Assembly (NCBI GenBank): GCA_910592205.1
Contig: CAJVPJ010000173.1
Coordinates: 1-37,886 of the forward strand
DNA from: Paraglomus occultum
Lineage: Eukaryota; Glomeromycota; Glomeromycetes; Paraglomerales; Paraglomeraceae
DNA: 37,886 bases
Reading direction: 5' to 3'
The notes beneath the pieces are model-generated. The model did no database searches, had not been told where the DNA came from, and saw only the letters and a list, made by a program, of their open reading frames with translations. Every line of letters starts with the position of its first letter. Position 1 is the stretch's first letter. This document shows positions 23,837 through 33,588 of this stretch, piece after piece. The position numbers and the translations under genes are program-made.

Positions 23837-24280
23837 TTAATTTTGAACAATTGGGACGAATAGCCGAGTCACATTCTGACTCATACGGAGTCGCTCCGGG
23901 ATTATTTGATTAGTCTGAATAAGAAATCACACGAATTTAATTACAATGAAGAAGCCTTCTTAGAAACTAACCGTCTTCTTATTAATATACGTAATGACGT
24001 CAATTTGACTAAATTTTATGTAATATTCATCTTTATAATGCCAACATGTATCATACGGTACTTCCCAAGCTAAAGTGTACTTTCGCAAACTTGAATAATT
24101 ACAACCGTTGGTAAGGCCGCAAGTCTGAATTGGATAGTCAAACTTCACACAATGCTTCGAGGCAGTTTTCCGTGGTGGAACGCTATTACTATTACAGCCA
24201 ATCATATGAACGGGGACACCGATCACGCAATTTCTTTGGTATATTATTTTGTTATTTATAAAGCTTTTAATTATATGCAA
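23837..24280 (-). CDS. Candidate Cys-containing protein, two exons (uncertain)
   Basis: The frame 24280-23972 (103 codons) includes NCVIGVPVHMIGCNS and QTCGLTNGCNYSSLRKY, with six cysteines in a short region. A GTTAGT donor at 23971 and a TTATTCAG acceptor 57 nt further on join it in phase 0 to 25 more codons ending at 23837. The Cys content and the alternating pattern in TLAWEVPYDT suggest a small secreted or lumenal domain, but the N-terminus (MHIIKSFINNKII) is not a clear signal peptide; the true first exon may lie upstream. No family recognised. It is tandem to and downstream of the BTB gene. Confidence 0.3.
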
Positions 24281-24378
24281 TTTTATTGTTATTGATTAAT
24301 GACACAATCTATAATGTAGAAACATATGCAAGTAATGTGCAGTACCCATGACATTATCACTCCCCTCTCTTTTTGATT

Positions 24379-25245
24379 CTATTGATATTCAAGAAACATA
24401 TAACAGTTGCCACTATCATCGTACGTTCCAATTTCGTATGGTCCCAACAACTCTTCAACCATCGCATCCAGTTTGTCTTGTAAACTGTCCATGTGTGCTT
24501 TCTTAAACAATTCGTGTAACTTTTTCCATACTACAGAAGGCGGTTGAAGGGGAAGGATGCATATTTCAGCAAGACCGTTCTTTAAGACGCGCGCCCCTGA
24601 CGGGGACGTTTGAATATTCAGAGTATCGAGAGATAGGCTAGAGATCGTTTCAAAGTATCTGCATCTCGCTTCAATAAGCTTGTTACGTGTTTGATTTGAC
24701 AAATCCACGGGAAGAGAGTTTGTGAATACAAGTCCAATATCATCTAGAACGTACTTGGAAGACTCTTTGTACAAAAATGAGAACGTGCTTCTATGCTGAT
24801 CAGAAAGACTAAAAGCAGTTAAAGCCCGATCAGCAAGACTAAGCATGTCCAATGCTCGATCCAGAAAATTCGCTTCGAGGAACCGAAGACAATACTCGGT
24901 CAGGTTCATCATGATGTATTTGTCGGCAATCGATAATAAATATGATAGTTTGGACCAGGATATGTCGAGAATCGTATGTGGGTAGATGAACGTTAATATG
25001 TCGTTGAATTCGTCAGCAGTCATGTCTGTGATTACTACCGAGTCGATTGGCTTGGCGTTATCCAAAGGCCCGTCCTGGGAAACTTTGCAAGCGAACATTG
25101 ACCTGAACATCTCGGACGCAAGTTTGAGAAGCAGTTTGTGTACGCGAAATTCCGTCTTTTCTACGATGATCAGCAGATCTCCGTCATCGTAGTAATGAAC
25201 GTCGCTTCTCTGATTAGGTGTTTCTGCCTTTGGGTCGACGCTCAT
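24379..25245 (-). CDS. BTB/POZ domain protein
   Basis: A single-exon gene of 288 aa from the Met at 25245. Residues about 19-125 form a BTB fold: DGDLLIIVEKTEFRVHKLLL, then a SEMFRSMF helix, VVITDMTADEFNDILTFIYP, and the YLLSIADKYIMMNLTEYC helices. The C-terminal half is helical, with no Kelch, MATH or TLD domain seen. Animal and fungal BTB proteins often serve as Cullin-3 adaptors; large numbers of short BTB proteins are known from arbuscular mycorrhizal fungi. The open frame extends to an earlier Met at 25320, but a TATATAA box at 25302-25308 lies inside that extension, which favours the later start. The frame is intact. Confidence 0.85.
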   Translation of the reverse strand: MSVDPKAETPNQRSDVHYYDDGDLLIIVEKTEFRVHKLLLKLASEMFRSMFACKVSQDGPLDNAKPIDSVVITDMTADEFNDILTFIYPHTILDISWSKLSYLLSIADKYIMMNLTEYCLRFLEANFLDRALDMLSLADRALTAFSLSDQHRSTFSFLYKESSKYVLDDIGLVFTNSLPVDLSNQTRNKLIEARCRYFETISSLSLDTLNIQTSPSGARVLKNGLAEICILPLQPPSVVWKKLHELFKKAHMDSLQDKLDAMVEELLGPYEIGTYDDSGNCYMFLEYQ

Positions 25246-25301
25246 TTCTTGGATCCGCTGTGAGTCTACTGTGATACGGTAGAGTAGCAGGGGTTTTGGG
25301 T

Positions 25302-25308
25302 TTATATA
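25302..25308 (-). promoter_or_regulatory. TATA box of the BTB gene
   Basis: TATATAA on the minus strand (within ACTATATAAACCC) lies about 60 nt upstream of the Met at 25245. This position fits a core promoter and decides between the two possible starts. Confidence 0.5.
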
Positions 25309-25934
25309 GTTGCTGGACACAAAGCCGCGGGCGTGTCCGCTAAAGTTTTATGTGTTCAAAGTACAGATCGAACGTAGTTCGTTGTTGACTAATACACAAC
25401 AAAATAATCAAACAACGTCCGTCGACAACAAATATAAACAAGGGCGAACCATTTCAGGGGGTTCAGAATTGTTAAGCGAACATATAATATTGACAATAAC
25501 AGGCAAGGGACTCTTCAGTATCCTGCGGCTGCGGCGCAACATACTCTTGGTTTATGCTTCATTGTCTCATCCCACGAACTTTTAGTGGCCAATTGCTGTA
25601 ATTTATAGCCCCCAATCACAACACGAGCTCCGGACCCCCAGTTCCTTGTAATAGTACAGTCAGGACTTCTACCAAAAATGGTAATCGATTCTAGAATCAT
25701 CTTCTTGAATTTGATTGGCTCTTACTCATGCTTTTCAATTGAATTTTGTCAAATTTTTACGATATCGACCACGATTGATAAACCTCCTCTCTCATAATCA
25801 CGCAAGCTTTTCCCATAATCACGCCCCTCAGAAAAGTTGTATAAGACTTGAAAATACGGTAAATTTACAGGAAATTGGATTCGTTGGTCAGCTAAACTAT
25901 ATATCTCATACCACCTACATACTCTAGCAAGAAA
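25309..25934. other. Upstream region of the BTB gene
   Basis: Only short frames on both strands (up to 91 codons), none recognisable. It lies between the BTB promoter and the frameshifted repeat family copy. CATAATCACGC-type short repeats occur near 25791-25829. Confidence 0.4.
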
Positions 25935-27065
25935 ATGTCGCAATCACAATCACAAGTAACTGCACCAAAGCAAAAAGCCAGAGAATTTCCTTGTCTATTT
26001 GTTGGCTTAGTTGAGAAATACGGTGAAGTTGGACTAAAGTCCTGTGAGACGAAGGAATCGCAAGTATGGCAATATGCTAGTGGTGGTCAAGTCTTGCACA
26101 GTATCATGATTTTATGCCAGACCTCCAACCTCTTACTCCATTTGTGAAAAGCATTATAACCAAATTATATCTACTAATTATTTTTATCAACAGCTTTTAG
26201 ATGATTCTCTTATTGATTGTAACGATACTAATTCTTTTAAATCTAAGCAACGAAGCAACCCTTCAAAAACCCCAGTATGTATCAGATCTTACTAACATTA
26301 TCAGTCAATTAAAGCAAGTGATAGAAGATCAAAGTTGGGAGATATCAGAATTGAAAAGCGTCTTAATGAGTATTGTGAAGAATTAACCCATACAAAGAAA
26401 CTATACCAAGAACAACGGAAATCTTATTGAACAATGGAAATCGTGGTATTGCGACCAGGACAAGCGTGTGAAAGCTGTTGTTGATATCGAGCGACTTGAA
26501 CAGAAGTCTTTACATGAAGACATTGAATTCCTGATTAGCGATAACAGTCAGTTTGCTTTAGAGAACTTATTATGGCTAAGTAGACGCAATCAAATTATCG
26601 TAAAGTTTATTCGAAACGTTAACTCACAATAATCTTAATACAGATTCTCCAAATAACGAGAAATTTACAAAAGGGCCATGGCTGTCGACTTATATATGGG
26701 TCCCGACATGGAAGATATGTGTCGGAAATGAATCTTGCGGCATCAGCTATCAAGTATTCAATAACACAGTCAAAATGATGATGAATATTGACAACCACAT
26801 AACAAATTCAGGAAGTTATACCCGTTTCCAAAATTGTTTGACTGAATTATCAGATGTGGAGGAATCGCTACCAAAAGGCCTTTTATTTTTGGTATTTGAC
26901 AATGAACAAAAAGGCCAGAAAAATTATCCCGATCGCGGACATAATACAGTGGTTTTTCACATCATTGCTAGTCTCGTTGCTTTTAATATGAGTTCGCAAA
27001 ACAACATTCACCATTCTGACACTCCATGGTCCTTCAGTTCTCTTAATAGGTGCCAAATTCAATAA
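25935..27065 (+). pseudogene. Frameshifted copy of a high-copy fungal protein family
   Basis: A chain of blocks in changing frames: MSQSQSQVTAPKQKAREFPC..., QYHDFMPDL, RPPTSYSICEKHYNQII, a coiled-coil part (RLNEYCEELTHTKKLYQEQR), EQWKSWYCDQDKRVK, FALENLLWLSRRNQIIVKFI, TYIWVPTWKICVGNESCGIS, and LPKGLLFLVFDNEQKGQKNY followed by a PDRGHNTVVFH block. I recall this block order (RPPTS-ICEKHYNQI ... VVKFIE ... GLLFLAFDNEQKGQKNYLDRG) as a repetitive uncharacterised family in Rhizophagus. Several frame changes, including one extra T near 26428, and stop codons mark it as dead. The segment 26271-26300 (GTATGT...TACTAAC...CAG) could be an intron of only about 30 nt, joining coding parts in phase. Function of the family is unknown to me. 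Confidence 0.6.
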
Positions 27066-28079
27066 ACCGTTTCGCTCTTCTATAAAAAATAGCCCTTTTT
27101 TGTATATATGAAAAATTATCCAATAAAAATGGTCCTTTTGGCATGGAAAATTTTTAGAAGTGTCCAGAATATTCTAAATCATGTTTCTATAACATATAAG
27201 GAATGATCGACACTACCCATATTTGGTAGAAGTCCTGACTGTAGTAACAAAATAACAGTTCCGGTTATCCAAGTACAAGCCACTAACAGCAAGTGCTGAC
27301 ATGCTATGCTGCTAAACTATTATTCCAATTCCTCATGTTTACTCTTAGTTTCGCTTTACTGGATAAATAATAACGTCAATTTGCACTCTAACTAACTTGT
27401 TCCTGATTTAAGTTACGCAGGCATACGTAAATACATACGCTGTCGCTCGCGGAATACTCGCCGATATGGTAATAATAAGTACCTATCACGGTTACTTGGA
27501 TGAATTTTCAACAAACGATAAGTGAAGTCCAACTTGTCTCTGAATCAGAATACTCGTTATTATTTTTTCGAATAAGAATAAATTTCGACTTATCTTTAAA
27601 TAGTTAATTAATAAACGTATCTGGGACACTTGTCAGGGTCACAACAATGCTGAGCAAGTTCCTTGTATCAGGTGGTCACATAATATAGGTCTGCAAAGAT
27701 AGATTTAATCAAACTAACAGGTCTATAAAATAAAAATGTGAGTCCCACCTCAACAAGAAGGTACCGAAATGTTTTCCAATTAGAAATTTCTTTGCCACTG
27801 TTGAATAATGAAGGAGAGTTATCACGAGAAGCATGGCTCACGATATGTAAAACTAAATACTGACATATAAAGTATAAATCAACCCAAACGCAAGAGCAAA
27901 TAATAAACGCGTCAAACTCAAGACTATTTTCCTTGTATGTTGTTGGTAGTGCCAGTAAACTTTAGGTAGCAGAACTATAAACTTTAAAAAGCGAGAAAAA
28001 ACCGTTCGTGTTGTTGCCACAAGAGAGTAATAAAAACTCTAGCCATCATCAAAGATCAACTCAACGTTTCATTTTAGCT
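27066..28079. other. Intergenic, no gene recognised
   Basis: AT-rich with many short stops in all frames. No protein motif, RNA gene or repeat boundary was recognised. Confidence 0.45.
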
Positions 28080-28510
28080 TAAAAGAGCTCGTATAATGAA
28101 AATGATTGAGAATGGGTGCTCATTCGACCTCGGCTAAATCAATGAAAGTTTTGTTGTCCTTCTTGAGACAATTTTTATGTGGAACGGAAACTTGAGAGAG
28201 TTCTAGGCTGGAACACTACAATAGGTCTTGAATTGATAACAGTGAGATGTTGTCAAAGTTTATATTATTATTGCTGAGAATTTATGTACATGAGTTATTT
28301 AAACAGGTTTCATATTTGTATAAATCATGCAAAGATTTATTTTCTTTCTCTTTTAACAGCAAGTCTTGGCTTTATTTTGTCCACAGACTGCTTACCTTGC
28401 AATACTATTTATGCACGTAATAATCTGCTGTATTAATGTGATCTAGGATTGCCAGACAAAAAAAGGGATAATACAGTAGATATAATTCAATGTTCTTACG
28501 AGTTACGTAA
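28080..28510 (+). repeat. Diverged direct duplication, copy B
   Basis: The shorter partner of 22930-23530, same orientation and same order of blocks, including TCTAGGCTGGAACA, ATCATGCAAAGATTTATTTTC, AAGTCTTGG and ATTCAATGTTCTTACGAG. Divergence by substitution and indel is considerable, which points to an old event. Confidence 0.65.
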
Positions 28511-28731
28511 TTACTCACAGGTACCACGGTAACAAACCGTATTAGAACGGAAGATGATGAATATGAAGCAGCAGAACGAATGCAAGACCAAACTCATTTT
28601 CTTTCGTATGCTGATCAATAACAGATCGCGAAGCATTCGCATATGAGAACCTGATAGTATAACTTACGAACCACGAATCTGAATCTTTACAAAACATGGC
28701 TACCCGGTAAGATTGTAGTCACACATTTTCT

Positions 28732-29169
28732 GTGGTATCAAAGCAAAAACGCGAATGGGTAAATTGGATATTAACTAGGCCTACAGAACATATCCGTCTT
28801 TATTCAGACGAAAATAACAGGTATAGAAAAAATCGCAAGTCGATTGATGGAATGCTTCTTCGATCCGAGATATTAATGTTGCAATTGGCTAGTATGGGTT
28901 GGGAATGGAGCACGATTTGAATGATCTTGGCTCATATAGGCAGCATACTTGTGTGGCAAATTTTGTTTGTGTTGTTGGATACTGTACAACTTGCATCGTT
29001 ACGCGTGAAAGATGGCGATAGCTCTTCGAGGGATATAAGTGGATTGATTGATGGTTCATCACCCATCGATAAGCAGTGGAATATGAACTACGGCTTGGCT
29101 CTTAGAAGAATGTCAGAAGTTTTCTTCAATCGGAAGATTTCGAGAAGGCTGTTTTTATCGCATCTCTAG
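28732..29169 (+). pseudogene. Interrupted ORF, possible decayed helical-repeat gene
   Basis: A 145-codon plus frame is broken by a single TGA at 28918-28920 (after ASMGWEWSTI). The first part is charged (SKQKREWVNWILTRPTEHIR), the second starts hydrophobic (MILAHIGSILVWQILFVLL). After 29110 an overlapping frame reads EDFEKAVFIASLELLAAF and further on NREVAIASIKVLSNIQMKAI, a pattern like HEAT/ARM helices. No splice pair removes the TGA, so a decayed gene is the simplest reading. The family is not recognised. Confidence 0.3.
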
Positions 29170-29363
29170 AACTCTTGGCTGCATTCTAATCGTGAAGTGG
29201 CTATCGCGTCCATCAAAGTTTTATCTAATATTCAAATGAAAGCAATCGCGACGAAGAGTTGAATAGAATAATAATCTTGTCTCTGCAGGGGTTATTTGAA
29301 AAAGAATTGGTTCGAGTATAATCACCCAGTCAGTGTACGTGTTGAAATTGACATCGAACAGAG

Positions 29364-29707
29364 TTACGCGTTTTCAGCATCAAACTCACTAACAGTTTCA
29401 CACTTCAGGTGATCGTTCTCCATACTTACTTTTTACTAAGTAATTTACCTTATCTTACGCCGGCAAAGGCAAGCTAGCTAAATCAATTCCTCGTATATAC
29501 GGTGGAATAAAATGATGAGATATGGATGAGATAATTAATTCCGGAGATATAGTGTAGAAAAAGAGTGTGGGGATGAGAATCTTGTAGTTAGTAGCGATAG
29601 AAACAAATAGATGTAGATATTGTTCGAAAGTGTGAGAGAGCAAAGAAATAACTTACGCTGGGACTCGCATTAAATGGCCCAGGATCCGTGTACTCCCATA
29701 GCATCAT
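29364..29707 (-). CDS. Candidate 65-aa single-pass membrane protein
   Basis: Three proposed exons (- strand): 29707-29657 (MMLWEYTDPGPFNASPS), 29580-29459 and 29388-29364 (ending EFDAENA). Both introns (76 and 70 nt) have GTAAG donors and AG acceptors, and all phases agree. The second exon begins ILIPTLFFYTISPELIISS, a likely membrane segment, followed by HHFIPPYIRGIDLASLPLPA. Lengths are typical of this genome. No family is recognised. The gene is short enough that the phase agreement could be chance. The acceptor of intron 1 lies only a few bases after a TACTAAC, closer than usual for a branch site. Confidence 0.38.
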
Positions 29708-29937
29708 ATGTTACAATCCTCTATAATTCCCCCAATGCTACGAATCTGATATTATTAATAGGGTTTTGTACACTTTGAGCATTAAACTTCTTGTATGCAT
29801 CCTTAACTGTGGCTGTTCAAGCAATAAATTCAAGTTCGCGACACGAAAGTAGATCCGTAAGCTAAATATTGCAACTTTCTTTGATTTTTATGAGGGTTGG
29901 CACTTCAGTCACGGTATACTGGAAAACATCATCCAGA

Positions 29938-30150
29938 GTAATGCCTTAAGCACGCATGCAGAAGGAAATTCCTGGAGAATGCTTCCAAACATCTGACACA
30001 GGAAGTAATTGCCGTATGCCAGTAGGTATACACAACGCAAACCTGGACACTAGCATGCAGGTAATGCCTTGAACACGCATGCTCAAGGAAATTCTGCAGA
30101 CCAGCACCAAACATCTAACGTAGGAAATCACGGCCATACGCCAGTAGGGA
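29938..30150 (+). repeat. Imperfect tandem repeat, 123-bp period
   Basis: The unit GTAATGCCTTAAGCACGCAT... at 29938 recurs as GTAATGCCTTGAACACGCAT... at 30061. Shared blocks in each copy include AAGGAAATTC, CCAAACATCT, GCCGTATGCCAGTAGG/GCCATACGCCAGTAGG. The second copy is cut after about 90 bp. The period is a multiple of three and frames on the minus strand run through both copies, but nothing about them looks like a real protein. Confidence 0.75.
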
Positions 30151-30317
30151 ATGCGCGTGAAAGAGTTTTCGGATAGCAACACTAACACGTCTTGTTGATA
30201 CTGTAATACGAAGGACTATGTAATGTGACACGATTGATTCATTCAGTTACACTTGTGCTCCGGACTTACGATCAGCATCGATAAGCCACTATCAATTAAA
30301 TATATTACGCGTACGAG

Positions 30318-30365
30318 ATGAGTGGTGTTCAGTACATAAAAGAATTATGTTCGAATCACTACTAA
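30318..30365 (+). other. Upstream ORF overlapping the next gene's start
   Basis: ATG at 30318 opens a 15-codon frame (MSGVQYIKELCSNHY) that ends at TAA 30363-30365, overlapping the proposed start at 30347 in another frame. If the transcript begins upstream of it, it would lower initiation at 30347. The transcript start is unknown. Confidence 0.3.
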
Positions 30366-32727
30366 GGGATTACTTCGATAATAACCCACAGAAGGAATGG
30401 TCGATTATTAATGCCCTGCGATACATAGAGTCAAAAACCGAACTATTGTCTTCAGATACAATCAATATTTTCAAGGATGATATGTATTCGTTACTACAAA
30501 GTTTGAGTGATAAACGCTATGTGCACGAGTTTGCCAAGAAGAAGGCGAAGAAAATTCTGGCAAACTATGATAAATCATTTTCTTCAGGTGATATAAAACG
30601 TTTTATCGATGAAATTGAGCTAAAAAATGAAAAAAAGGAATTTCAAATATCGATAAGTCGAAGAGTTACATCCGCAAGTACATTAAAGGCACTGGAGGTG
30701 AGTCTTAAGGCAAACTTGAGAATAAAATATCGTAATAGTCTTACTGACAATCCCATTAGGAGCATCGTGAGGACAGAATAGCAATCGGAGATATGCGCAA
30801 CGCAGAAAGCACAACATCAACCGTCGAATTTGACTCTGAAAGGAAATATGAAGAGCTTGCGAAAGAAATAATGGATAGAGATGAGGTTTGTTGATATCAT
30901 TATGTCAACACAAATTGTATTTTGTCTCAATTATGTCTGTTTATCCTTCATCTCATCTCTTCTCAAGAATGGTCAAATTGTATCTGAAGCTGCACAAGAG
31001 TCAGGTGATTTCAGTGCGCAAAGTTACGATCAAGAAGATCAAGAAACAAATGGCAACAAGCTTGATGAAATTGTTGTAACCAAGGTAATAAATACACTGA
31101 ATACGTTGAAGTCATTTTATAGATAATATCTGATAATTTTCAATGACAATACAGATATCGGCCTTACTTTTCTCGAACCTTTCTCTTGAAAGAATTTGGA
31201 CAAAAGTAATGGAGCGATTGAAGAGAGATGGTTTGCGAGTACAGTACGTTATTGCGATTACACATTTTTTTATAATAATGTGTGCTAACTATTACATAAT
31301 TTCAGGTCTATTGAATCACGAATTATAGATCTTTCAAATTGGACCAAAGTTGAATGGAATAGGATTTTAAAAGTATCAGACTACTCGCAATTATTTATCA
31401 AATCAAGAAAGAAGTTGTGCAAAGACAAAATTGATGAGAATGTACGAAAATTACTTCACAATGGAACTGGTAAAATGGTAAGTAATTTTCATCTATTACT
31501 ATGTGGTTGCTTACTTTCAATGGTTATTCAAATGTTATTGTTACATTTTTGTAGCAGTCATTATCAGACCTAAAATTATGGAAAGATAAGTTTACAAATT
31601 TGGAACCATCTGAAGATGCGAAAATAACTGTTGGTATTATTGAGTTTTTGTAAGTATTTGGATGTACAGGTTTGACGGGATAACAACAGAAACAATTATA
31701 TTTTAATACTTACTGGCTTTCATTTAGCTGTCTCTGTTTACGAAGGGAGATCAATATCTTAACTACAAAACACCGAGAACGGGATTATGTTGTTAAGATT
31801 CTTAGTCCAATAATTGGATTTCTAATTGAAGAATTCAACATTGGTACTTTTGAACTTAATTGGTATGTGATCTGTTACATTATTATTAAACAGCTTGCTA
31901 ATAATACCTAACGTTTAATGTATAACTGATTTGTCTAGGATTGAAAAGGATTCTCGTAGTGTTACTCGTCGAAAACGAAAAGCTTTACATGAAATGTACA
32001 CAACACTAGACGCACCAACAAAAAAAGTGGATTTAATTATCCTATTGCGAAGTTATCAAATAGAATTACTACCTTTGGAAGCTGGAAATACTGAAGGGCC
32101 CATGGATGATACAAAATTTCGAGAGGATCATTCAAAAATGAAGGTGATGATGAAAGATTTTTTGGATGCATTTTGGAGTAGTTTACATTTTAGAAAAGAC
32201 GAACTTAAAGAAGTCTATATAATGGGCATTCAAGTAACGGGTATTTAAAAGTATATTTTAATTATTCATTGTGATTTAAGTTTTTTCGCCTAATATTAAT
32301 ACTAAATATAAAATTCTCCTATATTGTATAGGCAATAAATGGACTATTCATTCTCTCACATATGATGATTCAGTAAACTTTTATTTTTTCACTGAGATGG
32401 CTACATTAACATTACCAACAACACTATCTGATATGGAAGGTCTCTTACCAGGTTTTTTGGAAAACCTTCTTGCACTAAGAGTACGTAAATTACATGTGAT
32501 GAATTTTCTCCGTCAAATCATAATGTTTACATATTAATATTAATAACTGCGTGTTTCTTATATAGCATACTCTAATAGATTTAGCTACAATGATTCAAAA
32601 GATTGCCCAACAAAAACTTACTACACCATCTCCACCTTCCTCACCATTGCATGAGACATCAGATACTCCGTCTATAAAAAAGCAGAAGACAGATTCTTTT
32701 TCTATTTTAGACAATTTATATGACTAA
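30347..32727 (+). CDS. Ten-exon hypothetical protein, 565 aa
   Basis: Exons: 30347-30697, 30760-30885, 30968-31084, 31155-31243, 31306-31477, 31555-31649, 31728-31862, 31939-32240, 32332-32480, 32566-32727. All junctions are GT/AG with consistent phase. I recognise no named domain. The N-terminal 120 residues are charged and helical (LRDYFDNNPQKEWSIINALR; KKKAKKILANYDKSF). The middle has an acidic Gln-rich linker (SYDQEDQETNGNKLDE). The C-terminal third includes RRKRKALHEMYTTLDAP, DFLDAFWSSLHFRKDEL, and FYFFTEMATLTLPTTLSDME, ending in a Pro/Ser-rich tail with a possible nuclear signal (IKKQKTDSF). No signal peptide or membrane segment. The general build (FYFF-E, LPTTLSD, LP.FL..LL.LR) resembles uncharacterised Rhizophagus proteins, from memory. 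The acceptor of exon 6 is a tandem site (TAGCAG) that could add or drop one Gln. The gene is intact. Confidence 0.8.
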
Positions 32728-32894
32728 TACTCGTTTTAATCATTAATGATAAACAAATAAAATAGATCCATTATTGCCAGAATTATGACATAACATTTCA
32801 TATTAATATACTAATACAATTATTGTGGCTAAATATTGTTACGGCAGTCCATGATCAACATTAGTTTTAGTATAGTATACTAATTATAATACGT

Positions 32895-33060
32895 ATGTTT
32901 GGCCAACAAAATATTATATTGCGAAGGCAGTTAGAGGAGATAGAAAGACGATTACAACAATGCCAAACGGATAAAGGATTATTAGAAGAATATAATTAAT
33001 AATCGAGATCGACTCTTTGATAGATATTACAAAACATTCAAGGATCGTCATGTCGAGTGA
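32895..33060 (+). pseudogene. Relic of a coiled-coil N-terminus
   Basis: ATG at 32895 opens MFGQQNIILRRQLEEIERRL followed by QQCQTDKGLLEEYN and a TAA. Directly after, in a shifted frame, comes NRDRLFDRYYKTFKDRHVE before a TGA. The two parts read as one interrupted coiled-coil protein start, similar to N-termini I recall from Rhizophagus multi-domain proteins. No body of a gene follows within the next 500 bp, so it is a stub. Confidence 0.4.
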
Positions 33061-33588
33061 AAAAATAGGGAGCGCAATTCACAGCAATTAATTTTGAACA
33101 AATTTTTGCACTTCAGAATAATCTACCTATAAATATACAAACAAACATAGCAACAATCCCAGCACCAATATTTCAGGTGGTCATGATGAAGATATTGATA
33201 TTCTATTAGTCGGTTATCAGCATATTAGTATTAGGGCATTTGTATGCAAGTAATGCAAAAATCCATAATGGTAAGATTGTCGCTATTGTTTTGAGCGAGC
33301 GGTTCCATTCCGGATATAATGTGCTCATGTTTACACTTTTAGGCCAATGCTTTTGAACACCTTCATATCACTAATACTACTGTACCATTCACTATTCACT
33401 ATCTGTCAAAGTGTTTGATGAAGTACTATTACTATTAGCGAACACCTGGTTATTAGCAAATTATATATTAATGACTGTGGGAAATGGCGTAACTTTGTGT
33501 TTGCACTACGTCACAGCTTTGGCAATACTTATTCAGTTCTTGCAATGCCGAAACGAAATTCTTATTCAAAACTTCAGAAGTTGAGAAT
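33061..33588. other. Spacer upstream of the kinase gene
   Basis: No gene supported. The frame of the kinase gene stays open upstream of its proposed Met back to a TAA at 33490-33492, so a start or exon boundary further upstream cannot be excluded. A short frame GGHDEDIDILLVGYQHISIR near 33177 is not recognised. Confidence 0.4.
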
